A DNA stretch of 64,000 nucleotides from Cheiracanthium punctorium (lineage: Eukaryota > Arthropoda > Arachnida > Araneae > Cheiracanthiidae), in contig JAWZYV010013530.1 in the NCBI GenBank assembly GCA_038373885.1, positions 248,001 through 312,000 of the forward strand, written 5' to 3'. Positions within the stretch are counted from its first letter, which is position 1, and every line of letters begins with the position of its first letter. This document shows, piece after piece, positions 12,250 through 21,870 of the stretch. The notes below the pieces were generated by a model. The model made no database searches. It worked only from the letters and a program-made list of their open reading frames with translations, and was not told the DNA's origin. Both the position numbers and the translations under genes were made by a program.

Positions 12250-12820
12250 CAATTATACAATACTGAACAGGTTAAAAACATTTAGAAAGTCCAGAATCTG
12301 TAAAGGGTTGGTCGAAAATAGATCATTCTTAGACAAACCCATGTACGCAAGAATATGCTCAGGTGAAGCCTGGTGTTCACGGCAGATGGTGCACGTGGGG
12401 AACACCTTTTCTTCTCCAATAAATTTAAGAGTTCTCGTGTTACCAGTCCGAAGACGGGACAAGCAAGAAAAATCACGGCGACTCAACCCAGAATGAATGA
12501 GACTTCCGGGCTTATCCGGCATGTACCTGTGGTGGGACACACTTAGAATACCTTTTTGTTTAAGTATTTTCTTTTGACAAGATTTAAAAAGATCAAAGTC
12601 TATAGCTGCATTGAGAATAGCAGCTGCCTTAGCAAGTCTGTCGGCCATCTCATTAACCACCAGCACAATGTGGGAAGGAATCCATTAGAATGCTAATGAG
12701 GAGTCCTTGTGAAGTGAGTCAATGCATGTCACAATATCCCTGGATATTGATTTTGCAAATTGATCATTTTCAAAAAAATAAACAACACCATTCTTCCCCC
12801 GACTGGTCTAAAATTTTTGT
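12250..12820 (-). pseudogene. LINE-derived RNase H domain fragment
   Basis: On the minus strand the translation includes NEMADRLAKAA, which matches the last conserved block of the RNase H domain carried by many arthropod LINE retrotransposons. Upstream in the same frame are QFAKSISRD and WIPSH, also typical of that domain; the family's conserved His is the H of WIPSH. Downstream is the usual C-terminal region with a CTICREHQASPEH cysteine-histidine motif. A stop codon (TAA, complement of 12685-12687) interrupts the frame just before WIPSH. A second break lies near the upstream end. The N-terminal endonuclease and reverse transcriptase are absent, so this is a truncated dead fragment. Next to its 3' end, ATGGACACAATTATA is duplicated at 12227 and 12243. 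The exact LINE clade is not determinable. Confidence 0.7.
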
Positions 12821-13831
12821 TTTTCTAGAAAGCTGTGATAAATTAAATAGAATATCAATAAAAAATAGCGTATTTAACCTATAACGTCATACGTATTCTT
12901 ATTTAGGCTTTCCTTTTATTTTTATTTTAGGATAATTAGGTATGTCAATGTACCACACATTTTTTTTGAAATCAGAAGTAAATATTAACATATACAGAGT
13001 GTACGATACAAAAATAACTTTCGATGACAAGGATATGGATTAGAAATTATTACCCTGCTTCCTTAAAGGCTGATGTGAGTTGTACAAAACTATAAAAAAG
13101 CAAGCAATAAAAAAAATATACATGGTCTATCGGTTAGTGTTCCAATTTGAGCAACTGCTTGTACACCAAATAACCTGTTCTTCATCAACAGGTATGATGA
13201 AGAACAGGTTATTGGCTGTATTTGCTGCTATTATCGAGAAGCTGTGCACACAACTTAGAAAAATCTTCGGTCGGAGTTTCCTCTCTTAAAACAATTTTCA
13301 TTGAAAGTTAGTCTGTCTGTGTAAGATATTATTGTGCAAACAAAACAACTTAAGAACTTGCTACATTTTGAGAATGAGCATAGGATGCGAGACGAGACAA
13401 AGCTTTGCAAAATAAAACAGATTTAATTTTCGTCTCATGTTCATCCCCGAATGAGCAAAATGAAAAAGTAATAACCGTTGTTTATTTATTTATCACATTA
13501 TACAGATACCATATATTAATTGGTAAAACTATTAAGGTCTCTTTCCGGAATACAAATTTAACTGCAATCCATAAGCATTTGAATTCTTTTGTATTTTCAT
13601 AGGCGCGAATATCCGCACTGTCGCTGTTGCAATTTCATTACGTAAACAGAAATCAGCATGAATCCATCATTTCAGATTCAATATTTTTTTAATTTTAACT
13701 TACATATTCGCAATGTTTTATTGGGTATTACTTACAATCAAGTGTAACAAACCTTGACGCAAAACACATATCATAACCAAAATAAATCCGCAATATCTGC
13801 GACTCTATGTCGCTGAAAATAAATCGGTAAA
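12821..13831. other. Stretch without gene; contains a perfect 17-bp hairpin
   Basis: Apart from the inverted repeat at 13171-13211 I see no supported feature. Short frames have no recognisable content. Confidence 0.5.
13171..13211. repeat. Perfect 17-bp inverted repeat, 7-nt loop
   Basis: Arm TAACCTGTTCTTCATCA at 13171-13187 is exactly complementary to 13195-13211, with loop ACAGGTA. The arms also contain the short direct word ACAGGT. It could be a transcribed hairpin or a template-switch product. Confidence 0.85.
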
Positions 13832-13835
13832 TTAA

Positions 13836-14298
13836 CCCTTTGAGGCGCAACCCTTTCCCAATGCTAAAAAAAGGGCAGCCGTTGCCATCGCTCAACTTAA
13901 CTACCAGCAAGATGGCGGACGATCGAAACGTTCATCGCGTGCACAGCCAGCTGCGTCAAAAAAGGGTCTCTAGATCTGTGGCGCGCGATGAACGTTTCGA
14001 TCGTCCGCCATCTTTCTGGTAATTAAGTCGAGCGATGGCAACGGCTGCCCTTTTGTCAGCATCGGGCAATCTATCCAGCTGTTCTCGCATACTTCCATTT
14101 TTCAGCAGATGTCAGTGCTGTTAAAAATAATCGTGACAATTTTTTACGGGAAATGACGTGCTAAAAAGTACAGGATTCTCGTGGAGCTATATCACCCACA
14201 ACTATTTTTATAGAAATGAAATCTATTCTTTGTGACTGGCAACAGTGAAAACGTCATAGTTTGGTGTTCCCAGAGCGGGAACACTGCGCCTCAAAGGG
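13836..14298. mobile_element. piggyBac-like MITE with large internal fold-back
   Basis: The element is flanked on both sides by TTAA (13832-13835, 14299-14302), the piggyBac target. Its ends CCCTTTGAGGCGCA are a perfect 14-bp inverted repeat starting with CCC, as piggyBac ends do. Inside, ~67-bp arms at 13873-13939 and 13984-14050 pair (GGCAGCCGTTGCCATCGCT and complement), separated by a ~45-bp loop. No transposase is present, so it is non-autonomous (463 bp). The core of the fold-back recurs at 36400-36640. Confidence 0.85.
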
Positions 14299-14302
14299 TT
14301 AA

Positions 14303-15415
14303 CACCTCGCAGGCTCCCTTGAAGTAAAACTTGAAAAAAATCAAAATAAGTAGCGGCATGTATAATTACTTTTTTCTACATTTTTTACTAGCACATGACA
14401 GGAGACAGACATGAATTCTAAAACATAAAATGCCTGGATATTTTTGAAGTTTCTGTGATACTGCCTAGAATTATTTATGGGGGAAAATCCAGGTTCCAGG
14501 AACCACTCTACTAACCACTAAGCTACTCTTAATTACACATAATCTCTTAACGTACCTATTCACCTTAACGTGCATACAAATAATCGTATGCAGTAAAAAT
14601 ACTAACTTATTGTATTATACTTTTTATTCTAAATATGAGGCAACAGCTATGCGGGAGCTCAGCTAAATGCTGAACAATAATCTGCTATCTTCTAATTTAT
14701 CCTTTATTAATTGCATTTGATTAATGGACCATTTTTAGAAATTTAGACACTTATTTATAGAAATGTTTAGAATTATAATAAATGTGAAACAATAAAGGCC
14801 ACCATATTTTTTTAAATATATAAATGTATTGGTGCATGTCGAAAAGAAAATGTTTTTATCTAAGATATAAGTAGAAATATTTTGTGAAAAGTGCCTGGGG
14901 ACATCCAAGGTTAGGACTTTTTGCATTTTTCTCAAACGGTATGAAGAGTTATATACTCTTCATATTGAATTAGAACTATATTTGTTCGTGTCATATTGTC
15001 GGTCTGTTTTGCTCGTTTGGTCAAACTTTTCTATGAAGTTTTAATGTAATTTATTTATGAATATAAAAAAAACTATGTTTACATTGTGTGTACTAATAAA
15101 AACTATGTGTACGTATGAAAATAAAACTATGTTATTACGTTGACAGAAATACATGAAACCATATTCATGTCTGTGTATCTTCCCTCCATGTATCACATCC
15201 GCACAGAGGTAAGATGATATCCTTCTCCTGCGCATCTTAAAACTTTCTCTTACCCCATATTTTGCTCTCTCAGTTTTCGCACCTGGTCAGTCGATTCTTG
15301 AACCAAGAGAAACATAATTACTAATGAATCAAGCAATTAGCCTATGTCACACTGAAGACCCAAGTATTATTTCACGTTTGCAGAGTTATGTGTCATTAAT
15401 AAAAAGCAGTTAAGC
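14303..15415. other. AT-rich stretch without recognised features
   Basis: No supported gene. Near 15068-15135 AAAACTATG recurs four times in a loose micro-tandem. Confidence 0.5.
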
Positions 15416-15420
15416 ATCTC

Positions 15421-15759
15421 AGTAAAGTTCCGTCGATATTATCAACGGATTATGTGATGATGAACTAACGAACGCACCAAACTCCATGGTAATAAAACTG
15501 GGAAATTTGACTCGAGCTGAAATATAAAATATGTACTTGAGAATGAGGGCACGTTACAATAATGAGAGGTGCGAGGATTCTAAAGATTTAATTTAGTTTT
15601 ATACAAAATTTTGTTGGGACTGTTTTTTTGCTTTGGACGCCTGATAAAACTGGCGTTGGAAATGTATGATTTATGTTAGAGTAATAAAAGTTTTTTTTAT
15701 TTATTTAAGTCCCATAAGTTGCTTTGCCTTTTGTTGAAAGGAAGCTAAAAACCCGTACT
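15421..15759 (+). repeat. 5' LTR
   Basis: It starts AGTAAAG and ends CCGTACT, so its outermost bases AGTA/TACT are inverted. TATAAAA lies at 15523-15529 and AATAAA at 15683-15688. It differs from the 3' LTR by one substitution (G vs A in GAGG[G/A]CACG), a T-run length (7 vs 16) and a small change in the TTTATTTATTT stretch. Confidence 0.95.
15523..15688 (+). promoter_or_regulatory. LTR TATA box and polyadenylation signal
   Basis: TATAAAA at 15523-15529 and AATAAA at 15683-15688 are 160 bp apart in the 5' LTR. Both are conserved in the 3' LTR at 20665-20671 and 20834-20839. They are the expected start and end signals for the element's transcript. Confidence 0.55.
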
Positions 15760-15778
15760 GGCGCAGCGGCGGCAGGAT
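15759..15778 (+). promoter_or_regulatory. Probable tRNA primer binding site
   Basis: The last T of the LTR plus GGCGCAG gives TGGCGCAG immediately inside the LTR, the standard position. Complementarity to a tRNA 3' end (…CTGCGCCA) is plausible. I remember serine-tRNA-primed Drosophila elements starting TGGCGCAG, but the following bases differ, so the primer identity is open. Confidence 0.6.
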
Positions 15779-15820
15779 GAAAACCTAGGAAGTGGAGAAG
15801 TTATTTAGTTGTGAGTAGCC

Positions 15821-16690
15821 ATGTCATTTTTAAATAAGGGAAAGAAGGAAGATTTAGTTAAGTTAGCGGAAGAGATCGATGAAAATCCTTCACCTGGTTT
15901 GTTACTACCGGATCTAAAGAAAATGATTACCAGTAGTAATATTTATGAAGAAGATTTAGAATTGGTAAAGGAAATGCTTAGTTCATTTATTGAAGAAAGA
16001 AAACAACGGGAACAAAGAGAGATGGAAGAAAGAAAGCAACGGGAGCAAAGAGAATTTGAAGAAAGAAGAGAAAGAGAGCAAAGAGAATTTGAACGGGAAC
16101 AAAGAGAATTTGAAGAAAGAAGAGGAAGAGAGCAGAGAGAATTTGAGGTAAGAAAATTGGAAATCGAGGCAAATAGTAGAACAGACTTGTCAACAAACGT
16201 TAGAGACGAAAATTTTAGAGACGCTGGAAAAGCTAGGTTAGAATTATTCAAGTACACACCTAAGTTTGACACGCGCGAATCTGATATTACATGCTATTTA
16301 ACGATGTTTGAAAATCATGCTAATAGATTGAAAGTGGATAACAAGGAATGGGTCTTGTGTTTATTAAATTTATTACCAACGGAAATTGTTCAGTTGATTA
16401 ATAGAGAACCGGTAGAGAATGCAGAAAACTATGAGTATATAAAATCGATTTTGTTAAGACGATTTAAATTAAGTCCTGAAAGTTTTAGGAGGAAATTTAC
16501 GACCCATCAAAAAGTGCCAGAGAAAGCGTGGAGAGATTTCTGTTTTGAAATAACTAACTATTTTGAAGAGTGGGTAAAGGGATTAGAAATCGAGGATTAT
16601 GACGGGTTGAAGAAATTGATTATCGCTGACCAAATCAAGAGGAGAGTTCCACATGAAATACGTGAGCATTTTTTTGGACCAGTGGTCTAA
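15821..16690 (+). pseudogene. Gag, N-terminal part, frameshifted
   Basis: This 289-codon frame starts at the first ATG after the primer site. Residues ~56-115 are an extremely charged, repetitive stretch of EERKQREQREFEE-like units, predicted coiled coil. Residues ~140-285 resemble the SCAN/retrotransposon-gag capsid fold (LELFKYTPKFD, LLPTEIVQLINREP, WRDFCFEITNYFEEWVKGL). The domain does not finish in this frame. At a run of seven T (16669-16675) the match continues in the next frame (FLDQWSKLIIPSELADKLDE). The overlap with the next frame is 38 bp. The shift is +1, not the usual -1 programmed type, and falls inside the domain. A homopolymer indel, real or from sequencing, is therefore the likeliest cause. 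Confidence 0.85.
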
Positions 16691-18074
16691 GTTGATAATC
16701 CCGTCTGAGTTGGCAGATAAACTAGATGAATATGTTAACGTCCATGATTTAGCGAAGAGGTCGTGGGGAGGTGATTCGAAAAATAAAGGTAATGAGAGAA
16801 CTTATGAGCGTCCAATGGAACAAGGAGCTAGGATGGCGTCGAAGTCTCCGTCTCAAACCATTCCTAAGTGGGTTCAGAAACGTCAAGATGAAACGTTGGT
16901 TAAACACAGATTTAACCCCACATGCTTTAGTTGCGGTAAAGAGGGGCATATTTCTAAGTTCTGTGGGCAAGGACGACAATTTAAAAGCAATATGACGAAT
17001 GCTCAAAATAATACTTTTACTCGACAAATTTCACAACCGAAAGTAAATACTGTAAGCGCTGAAACAGCCGAGAAAACTGATGTGTTGACAGCAAAGATCT
17101 CCGTTCCATTATCTCAATCAAGTAATCACAAAAAATTGGATGACCTAATTGAGATTGAAATCAAATGTGGAAAATCAATTTTTAATGGTATAGTGGATTC
17201 TGGTGCACAGATATCTGTAATTCGCGAGGAATTAGTACATGATACACCTTTTGAAGGAGAAGGAAAAATAGAGTTATCGTTCGCTTTTGGCGATAATGAA
17301 ACAGCTCCACTTCGGACATATGAGATGAAAATCCACGATGGTAAACATGGCGATACAGCAATTATGTGTGCCGTTTCAAAGAAACTTACCAGTGATATGT
17401 TAATAAGTCGTTCAGCTTTTGAGATGCTAAATGAGAACATTGAACTTTATCACAATAAACAAGTATGGCAAGAAACAGTTTCAAATGGGGAAGCAGAAGC
17501 TGTAGGGAAATCAGAGGAGGACGTAAATGAACAAATATCTTCGGATTTGAATTCCACTACGCCGAATGTGAATGTCTTGACAGCAAGCGAGTCTGCGAGT
17601 AGAAAGCTAGATGCCATTTCAGAGTTGGCGAAACTTCAAGGCGATGACGAGACACTCAAGAGATGCTTTGATTGGGCGGAAAGGCAAGAAAATTCGTATC
17701 TTATTGATCAGGAAATACTACAGCATAAGGATTATGTCTGTGGAGAAGAAATTCAGCAAGTAGTAATTCCAAAAGAAAGAAGGAATTTTATTTTAAGAAT
17801 GGCACATGAGATTCCGTTGGCAGGACATCTAGGGGAAAATAAGACTCTACAAAGAATCAGATATTCATTTTACTGGCCTAATATCAGGCAAGATGTAAAG
17901 TTATACTGTCAAAGTTGCAAAGAATGCCAATTGAGGAGAACTAGCACCTATCGGGATCATATTCCCATACAGCCTATCGTTAGGCCTGAAAATCCTTTTG
18001 AAGTCTGGAGCGTAGACTGTATAGGACCACTAGAGCCTGCATCAAGGAGGCAATTGCCGAGGCAATTCCTGTGA
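16653..18074 (+). pseudogene. Gag end, CCHC knuckle, protease, integrase N-terminal part
   Basis: A 473-codon frame that continues gag after the shift. The end of the capsid domain covers residues ~8-40. The zinc knuckle CFSCGKEGHISKFC is at residues 91-104 (C-X2-C-X4-H-X4-C). Aspartic protease has the active site DSGA at 182-185. The integrase zinc-binding HHCC domain uses H385, H392, C422 and C425. The start of the integrase core has its first catalytic Asp at 455 (SVDCIGPL). The frame stops 18 codons later (TGA 18072-18074). Compared with intact gypsy integrases, roughly 20 residues between this point and the AEAIPV block are missing. A 12-bp tandem pair (GAGGCAATT at 18047 and 18059) lies at the break. 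The ATG at 16653 is internal and is not a biological start. Confidence 0.88.
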
Positions 18075-20326
18075 AAGAGATTAGTGCCAAGACAACGTGT
18101 GACGTTTTAATGAAGATTTTCTCTCACACCGGTTTTCCAAAAGTGATATGCACCGACCAGGGTACAAATTTCACTTCCAAACTGACTCAATCATTTGAAA
18201 ATCTATTAGGGGTAGCGCCACGTTTTTCGACACCCGGACATCCGGAAAGTATGGGGGCAGTAGAACGATGGAATAAAACTCTTAAGGAGATGATGAATAA
18301 AAACATACAAGAGTATGGGAGAGACTGGGATATAAATATACCATATCTCATGTTCGCGTATCGTGAAGTGCCACACAGCACCACGGGGCTATCACCCTTT
18401 CAATTGGTTTATGGGCGGTTACCACAAGGACCATTATCTTTATTGAAAAGTATTTGGACGGGAGAACGAACTATACCAACGACCGCGTCCAGACCAATCA
18501 CTAAATATCTTGGAGATTTAGTTGAAAATATACGTAGAGCTAATGAGATCGCTTCCGAACACACCGAGAAAGCTCAAAGAGAATACGTTTCCAGGTATAA
18601 CCTCCGTGCGAGAGAAAAACAGTTTGCCATTGGCGACAAAGTGTTGATATTACTCCTATCATCAACTCACAAACTTTTAAGCACTTGGATTGGACCGGCA
18701 ACGGTAATTCAGATCACCAGACCACATTCGGTAAGAGTTGAATTAGAGGATGGTAGTACTAGACAGCTACACGTGAATAAAGTACGACCGTATGTGCAGA
18801 GGGTAAATCACATTGGTGTTGTTTACGAAATGGATGAAGAATTTGGCGTAATCCATTACGCGCCTACTGATAAAACAAAGAAAGAGGTAGAGGACATCCG
18901 AAAACATATGGAGAAAACTAGAAATCATGGTTTAACTGAAGAGCAAACCCGAGAGTTATTTGATGTACTGAAGATATATATGGACATTTTTAGTTCAAAG
19001 CCAGGACATGCCAAAGTCGACGGGCATTATGTTAAAGTTACGGAGAACTGCACGCCAAAGAGACTCAAACCGTATCGAGTACCCATCAGTTTACAAAAAG
19101 AAGTTGATCGCCAAATCGAGGAGCTAATTGAAATGGACCTCATTGAACCAAGAGATAGCGAATGGGCACATCCTGTTGTTTGTGTTGCCAAAAAGGATGG
19201 AAGCGTTAGGTTATGTATTGATTTTAGACTATTGAATAGTTTCACGGTGCCTGATTCATATCCCATGAAAATCGCTAGGGATTTAATATTCAGAGTAGGA
19301 CAAGCTGCATTTATAACCGTCATAGACTTAACGAAGGGATACTGGCAGATTCCCATGCATAAAAAATCCAAGCATTTCACCGCCTTCGTAACACATTCGG
19401 GGCATTATCAATGGAAAGTCTTACCTTTTGGTATGAAGAACGCCGGAGGGACATTCCAGAAATCAATGGATAAAGCATTATTCGTACATCGTGATTATTG
19501 CTGCGCATACATTGACGACGTAGCCATTTTCTCTAACAGTTGGGAAGAACATTTAAAGCATATAAGCCAAGTCTTTAAAACATTGAGGGAAGTAGGACTT
19601 ACTGTGAATCTTGGAAAATGCGAGTTCGGGAGAACCCAGGTAAAATTTTTGGGCCATATTGTAGGTTCCGGTCGGCATACACCAGATCCAGAGAAGATTG
19701 AACCTTTAAATAGGATATCAAGACCTACTACCAAGAAAGAGCTAAGAAGCTCAATCGGGCTAGCAAGTTATTATAGGAGTTACATACTACAATTCGCACA
19801 AATAATTTTGCCATTAACAGATCTAACCAAGAAGAAAGTACCGATTACTATACCTTGGGGCTCCGCTGAGGACCAAGCGTTTACTCGATTGAAAGAGGAA
19901 TTGATGAATATACCTATCTTACACACCCCAGATCTTGACAAGCCGTTTCAGTTGTACAGTGACGAATCGGCTACAGCTATTGGCGCGTGCCTCGTACAAA
20001 AGGACGCCAAGGGAGAGGAAGTCCCTATTGCTTTTTTCAGCAAGAAACTAAACCCCAGCCAAACGAAATGGTCTACGATTGAGAGAGAAGCATATGGAGT
20101 TTTAGAAGCACTAAAAAAATTTGATACTTGGATATTTGGCGCGGAAATCCAGATTGTATCAGATCATAACCCTTTAACATATTTGACAGATGGTCTTCCA
20201 CACAGCGCCAAATTAACAAGGTGGGCTTTAGCGTTGCAGCGATACAATTTGAAAATTACTTATCGAAGGGGCGTTCAACATGGAAATGCTGATGCATTAT
20301 CCAGGCTCAAGTTAGATCCTAATTAA
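18071..20326 (+). pseudogene. Integrase C-terminal part, reverse transcriptase, RNase H
   Basis: The frame opens with GTG and has no ATG at its head, so it is the downstream part of a broken gag-pol frame. Integrase resumes with its second and third catalytic residues D29 (CTDQGTNF) and E65 (GAVERWN), spaced D-35-E. The C-terminal region has a GPY/F-like WIGPATV near 208. Reverse transcriptase follows from ~331 (PYRVPISLQKEVDRQIEEL), with LCIDFRLLN, LPFGMKNA and the catalytic YIDD at ~480 (19508-19519). RNase H begins near 627 (YSDESATAIGA), with EREAYGVLEAL, SDHNPL and a terminal NADALSR. The frame runs uninterrupted for 751 codons to TAA at 20324-20326. RT and RNase H look intact; integrase does not, because of the upstream break. 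Confidence 0.92.
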
Positions 20327-20562
20327 TAAAGTGGGATCAGGTTTATGAATTCTTATATTGAATCGTGTTATTCTAAATTGAATTATTACAGTGTCTTATG
20401 AGGATATAATTATTTATTTTTCTAACCTGTTTAAAAAAAAGAAATTATTAATAATACAGTGATCCGGATAATCTGGTACATGTCCATAAAAGATCGTAAA
20501 CAAAGATTTTCTTTCAGCAGCATCGTCACTCCTGTGACGGATGTGCTTTCCCCCATGGGAGT
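20327..20562 (+). other. Untranslated interval before the 3' LTR
   Basis: The 236-bp AT-rich interval has no frame of note. The usual purine-rich tract just before the 3' LTR is reduced to ATGGGAGT (20555-20562). A palindromic CACTCCTGTGACGG word lies at 20527-20540. Confidence 0.5.
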
Positions 20563-20907
20563 AGTAAAGTTCCGTCGATATTATCAACGGATTATGTGAT
20601 GATGAACTAACGAACGCACCAAACTCCATGGTAATAAAACTGGGAAATTTGACTCGAGCTGAAATATAAAATATGTACTTGAGAATGAGGACACGTTACA
20701 ATAATGAGAGGTGCGAGGATTCTAAAGATTTAATTTAGTTTTATACAAAATTTTGTTGGGACTGTTTTTTTTTTTTTTTTGCTTTGGACGCCTGATAAAA
20801 CTGGCGTTGGAAATGTATGATTTATGTTAGAGTAATAAAAGTTTTTTTTCATTTAAGTCCCATAAGTTGCTTTGCCTTTTGTTGAAAGGAAGCTAAAAAC
20901 CCGTACT
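20563..20907 (+). repeat. 3' LTR
   Basis: 345 bp, same boundaries as the 5' LTR (AGTAAAG...CCGTACT), with TATAAAA at 20665-20671 and AATAAA at 20834-20839. It is followed directly by the ATCTC target duplication. Confidence 0.95.
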
Positions 20908-20912
20908 ATCTC

Positions 20913-21734
20913 AATCGCTAAAAACAATTTCGTGACTAATTATATTGGATTGAAGGTGAATTTGTTTGCAGAATTTGTTTTGTTTTTTCTGTGTACAGAA
21001 GTCTAACAATTAAATAATTTTTCCATGAATTCTTGAAACTAAAAAGCACATCATATTGAGCTCATCTTCTCCTCTACCCTACTAAGAAGGATATATCTTG
21101 AGCCTCCAGAGGTTCACTACGCCATTGTATGATTCTTCCCTCTGCTTCACTACGCCACTATAGGATTCTTACCAAACAGGACAAAATTCTAAAGCAAAAA
21201 CATTGAAAAAGTTTAATTCCCCTCAAAATTACGAAGAAGAAATCAAAATAATCATTGGCGTGTATGTAATTAATCTTTATTATAAATAAATTAGACACAG
21301 AAAATAAAGCTAATATATTGAAAATTACAATTAAAAAATATAAAAATAAAATAAACCTTTTTTTTTGCTGGGGGCGGACATGAAAGAAGAAAGACGTGAT
21401 TATCAGAAGAAGGATATGAAAAGAAAGTGAAGAAAGTTTGAGACACTGAAAAATCTTTACGAAAAAAGTTGCTTTTATCATGAATTTTAAAATACATATA
21501 TTACTGAAAAGTTAGCTTTCAGCAGGAAGACAAACAATAAATATTGTCCTTTACTGTACTATACGTTACATCGTGTATCAGTGGCGCATCAAGAGTAGGG
21601 GCACTTCCGAAAAGTCATCACTTAAATGTAACATTTTGCTTCAGTGAACACTACTTTCAAATGAAATTTTTTAATATAAATTAGTCCCTCCCATATTTTT
21701 TTTTCCATTGCTTTAGAGTAACATTTTGATTTTG
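20913..21734. other. AT-rich stretch without recognised features
   Basis: The short direct word TTCACTACGCCA occurs at 21113 and 21146. Otherwise nothing supported is seen. Confidence 0.5.
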
Positions 21735-21870
21735 TTGTATAGCTACAGAAAAAAGGCCCTCTGGCTCTTTATTCGGCCGTCGTTCATTGTACAACAAAGT
21801 TATATACATACCAAAATAAAGTGTAGTACATTAAATCATACGTTATGCATACATGATTGGTGTATGTAAC
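21735..21870 (+). repeat. Repeat C copy
   Basis: AGCTACAGAAAAAAGGCCC, CGGCCGTCGTTCATTGTACA and ACAAAGTTATA occur in the same order as AGCTGCGGGAAAAAAAAACG, CGGGCGTCGTTCGTCGTACA and GCAAAGTTACA at 56504-56580. A third, inverted copy is at 58248-58387. Ends and class unknown. Confidence 0.6.

Larger units (their letters stand above)
15421..20907 (+). mobile_element. Ty3/gypsy LTR retrotransposon with integrase before RT (Gmr1-like order)
   Basis: A complete 5,487-bp insertion is bounded by LTRs 15421-15759 and 20563-20907 and by an exact 5-bp duplication ATCTC (15416-15420; 20908-20912). Between them lie gag, a CCHC knuckle, protease, integrase, reverse transcriptase and RNase H, in that order. 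RT and integrase sequences are of Ty3/gypsy type, but integrase precedes RT, the arrangement reported for Gmr1 and related elements. The reading frame is broken twice: once in gag and once in integrase. The nearly identical LTRs imply a recent insertion. No env-like frame is seen in the 236 bp between the RNase H stop and the 3' LTR. Confidence 0.93.

Noticed and set aside
20414..20629. Minus frame over the retrotransposon 3' end, considered as an env or antisense gene
   Set aside because: It straddles the LTR boundary, is on the opposite strand and has no membrane or known domain.
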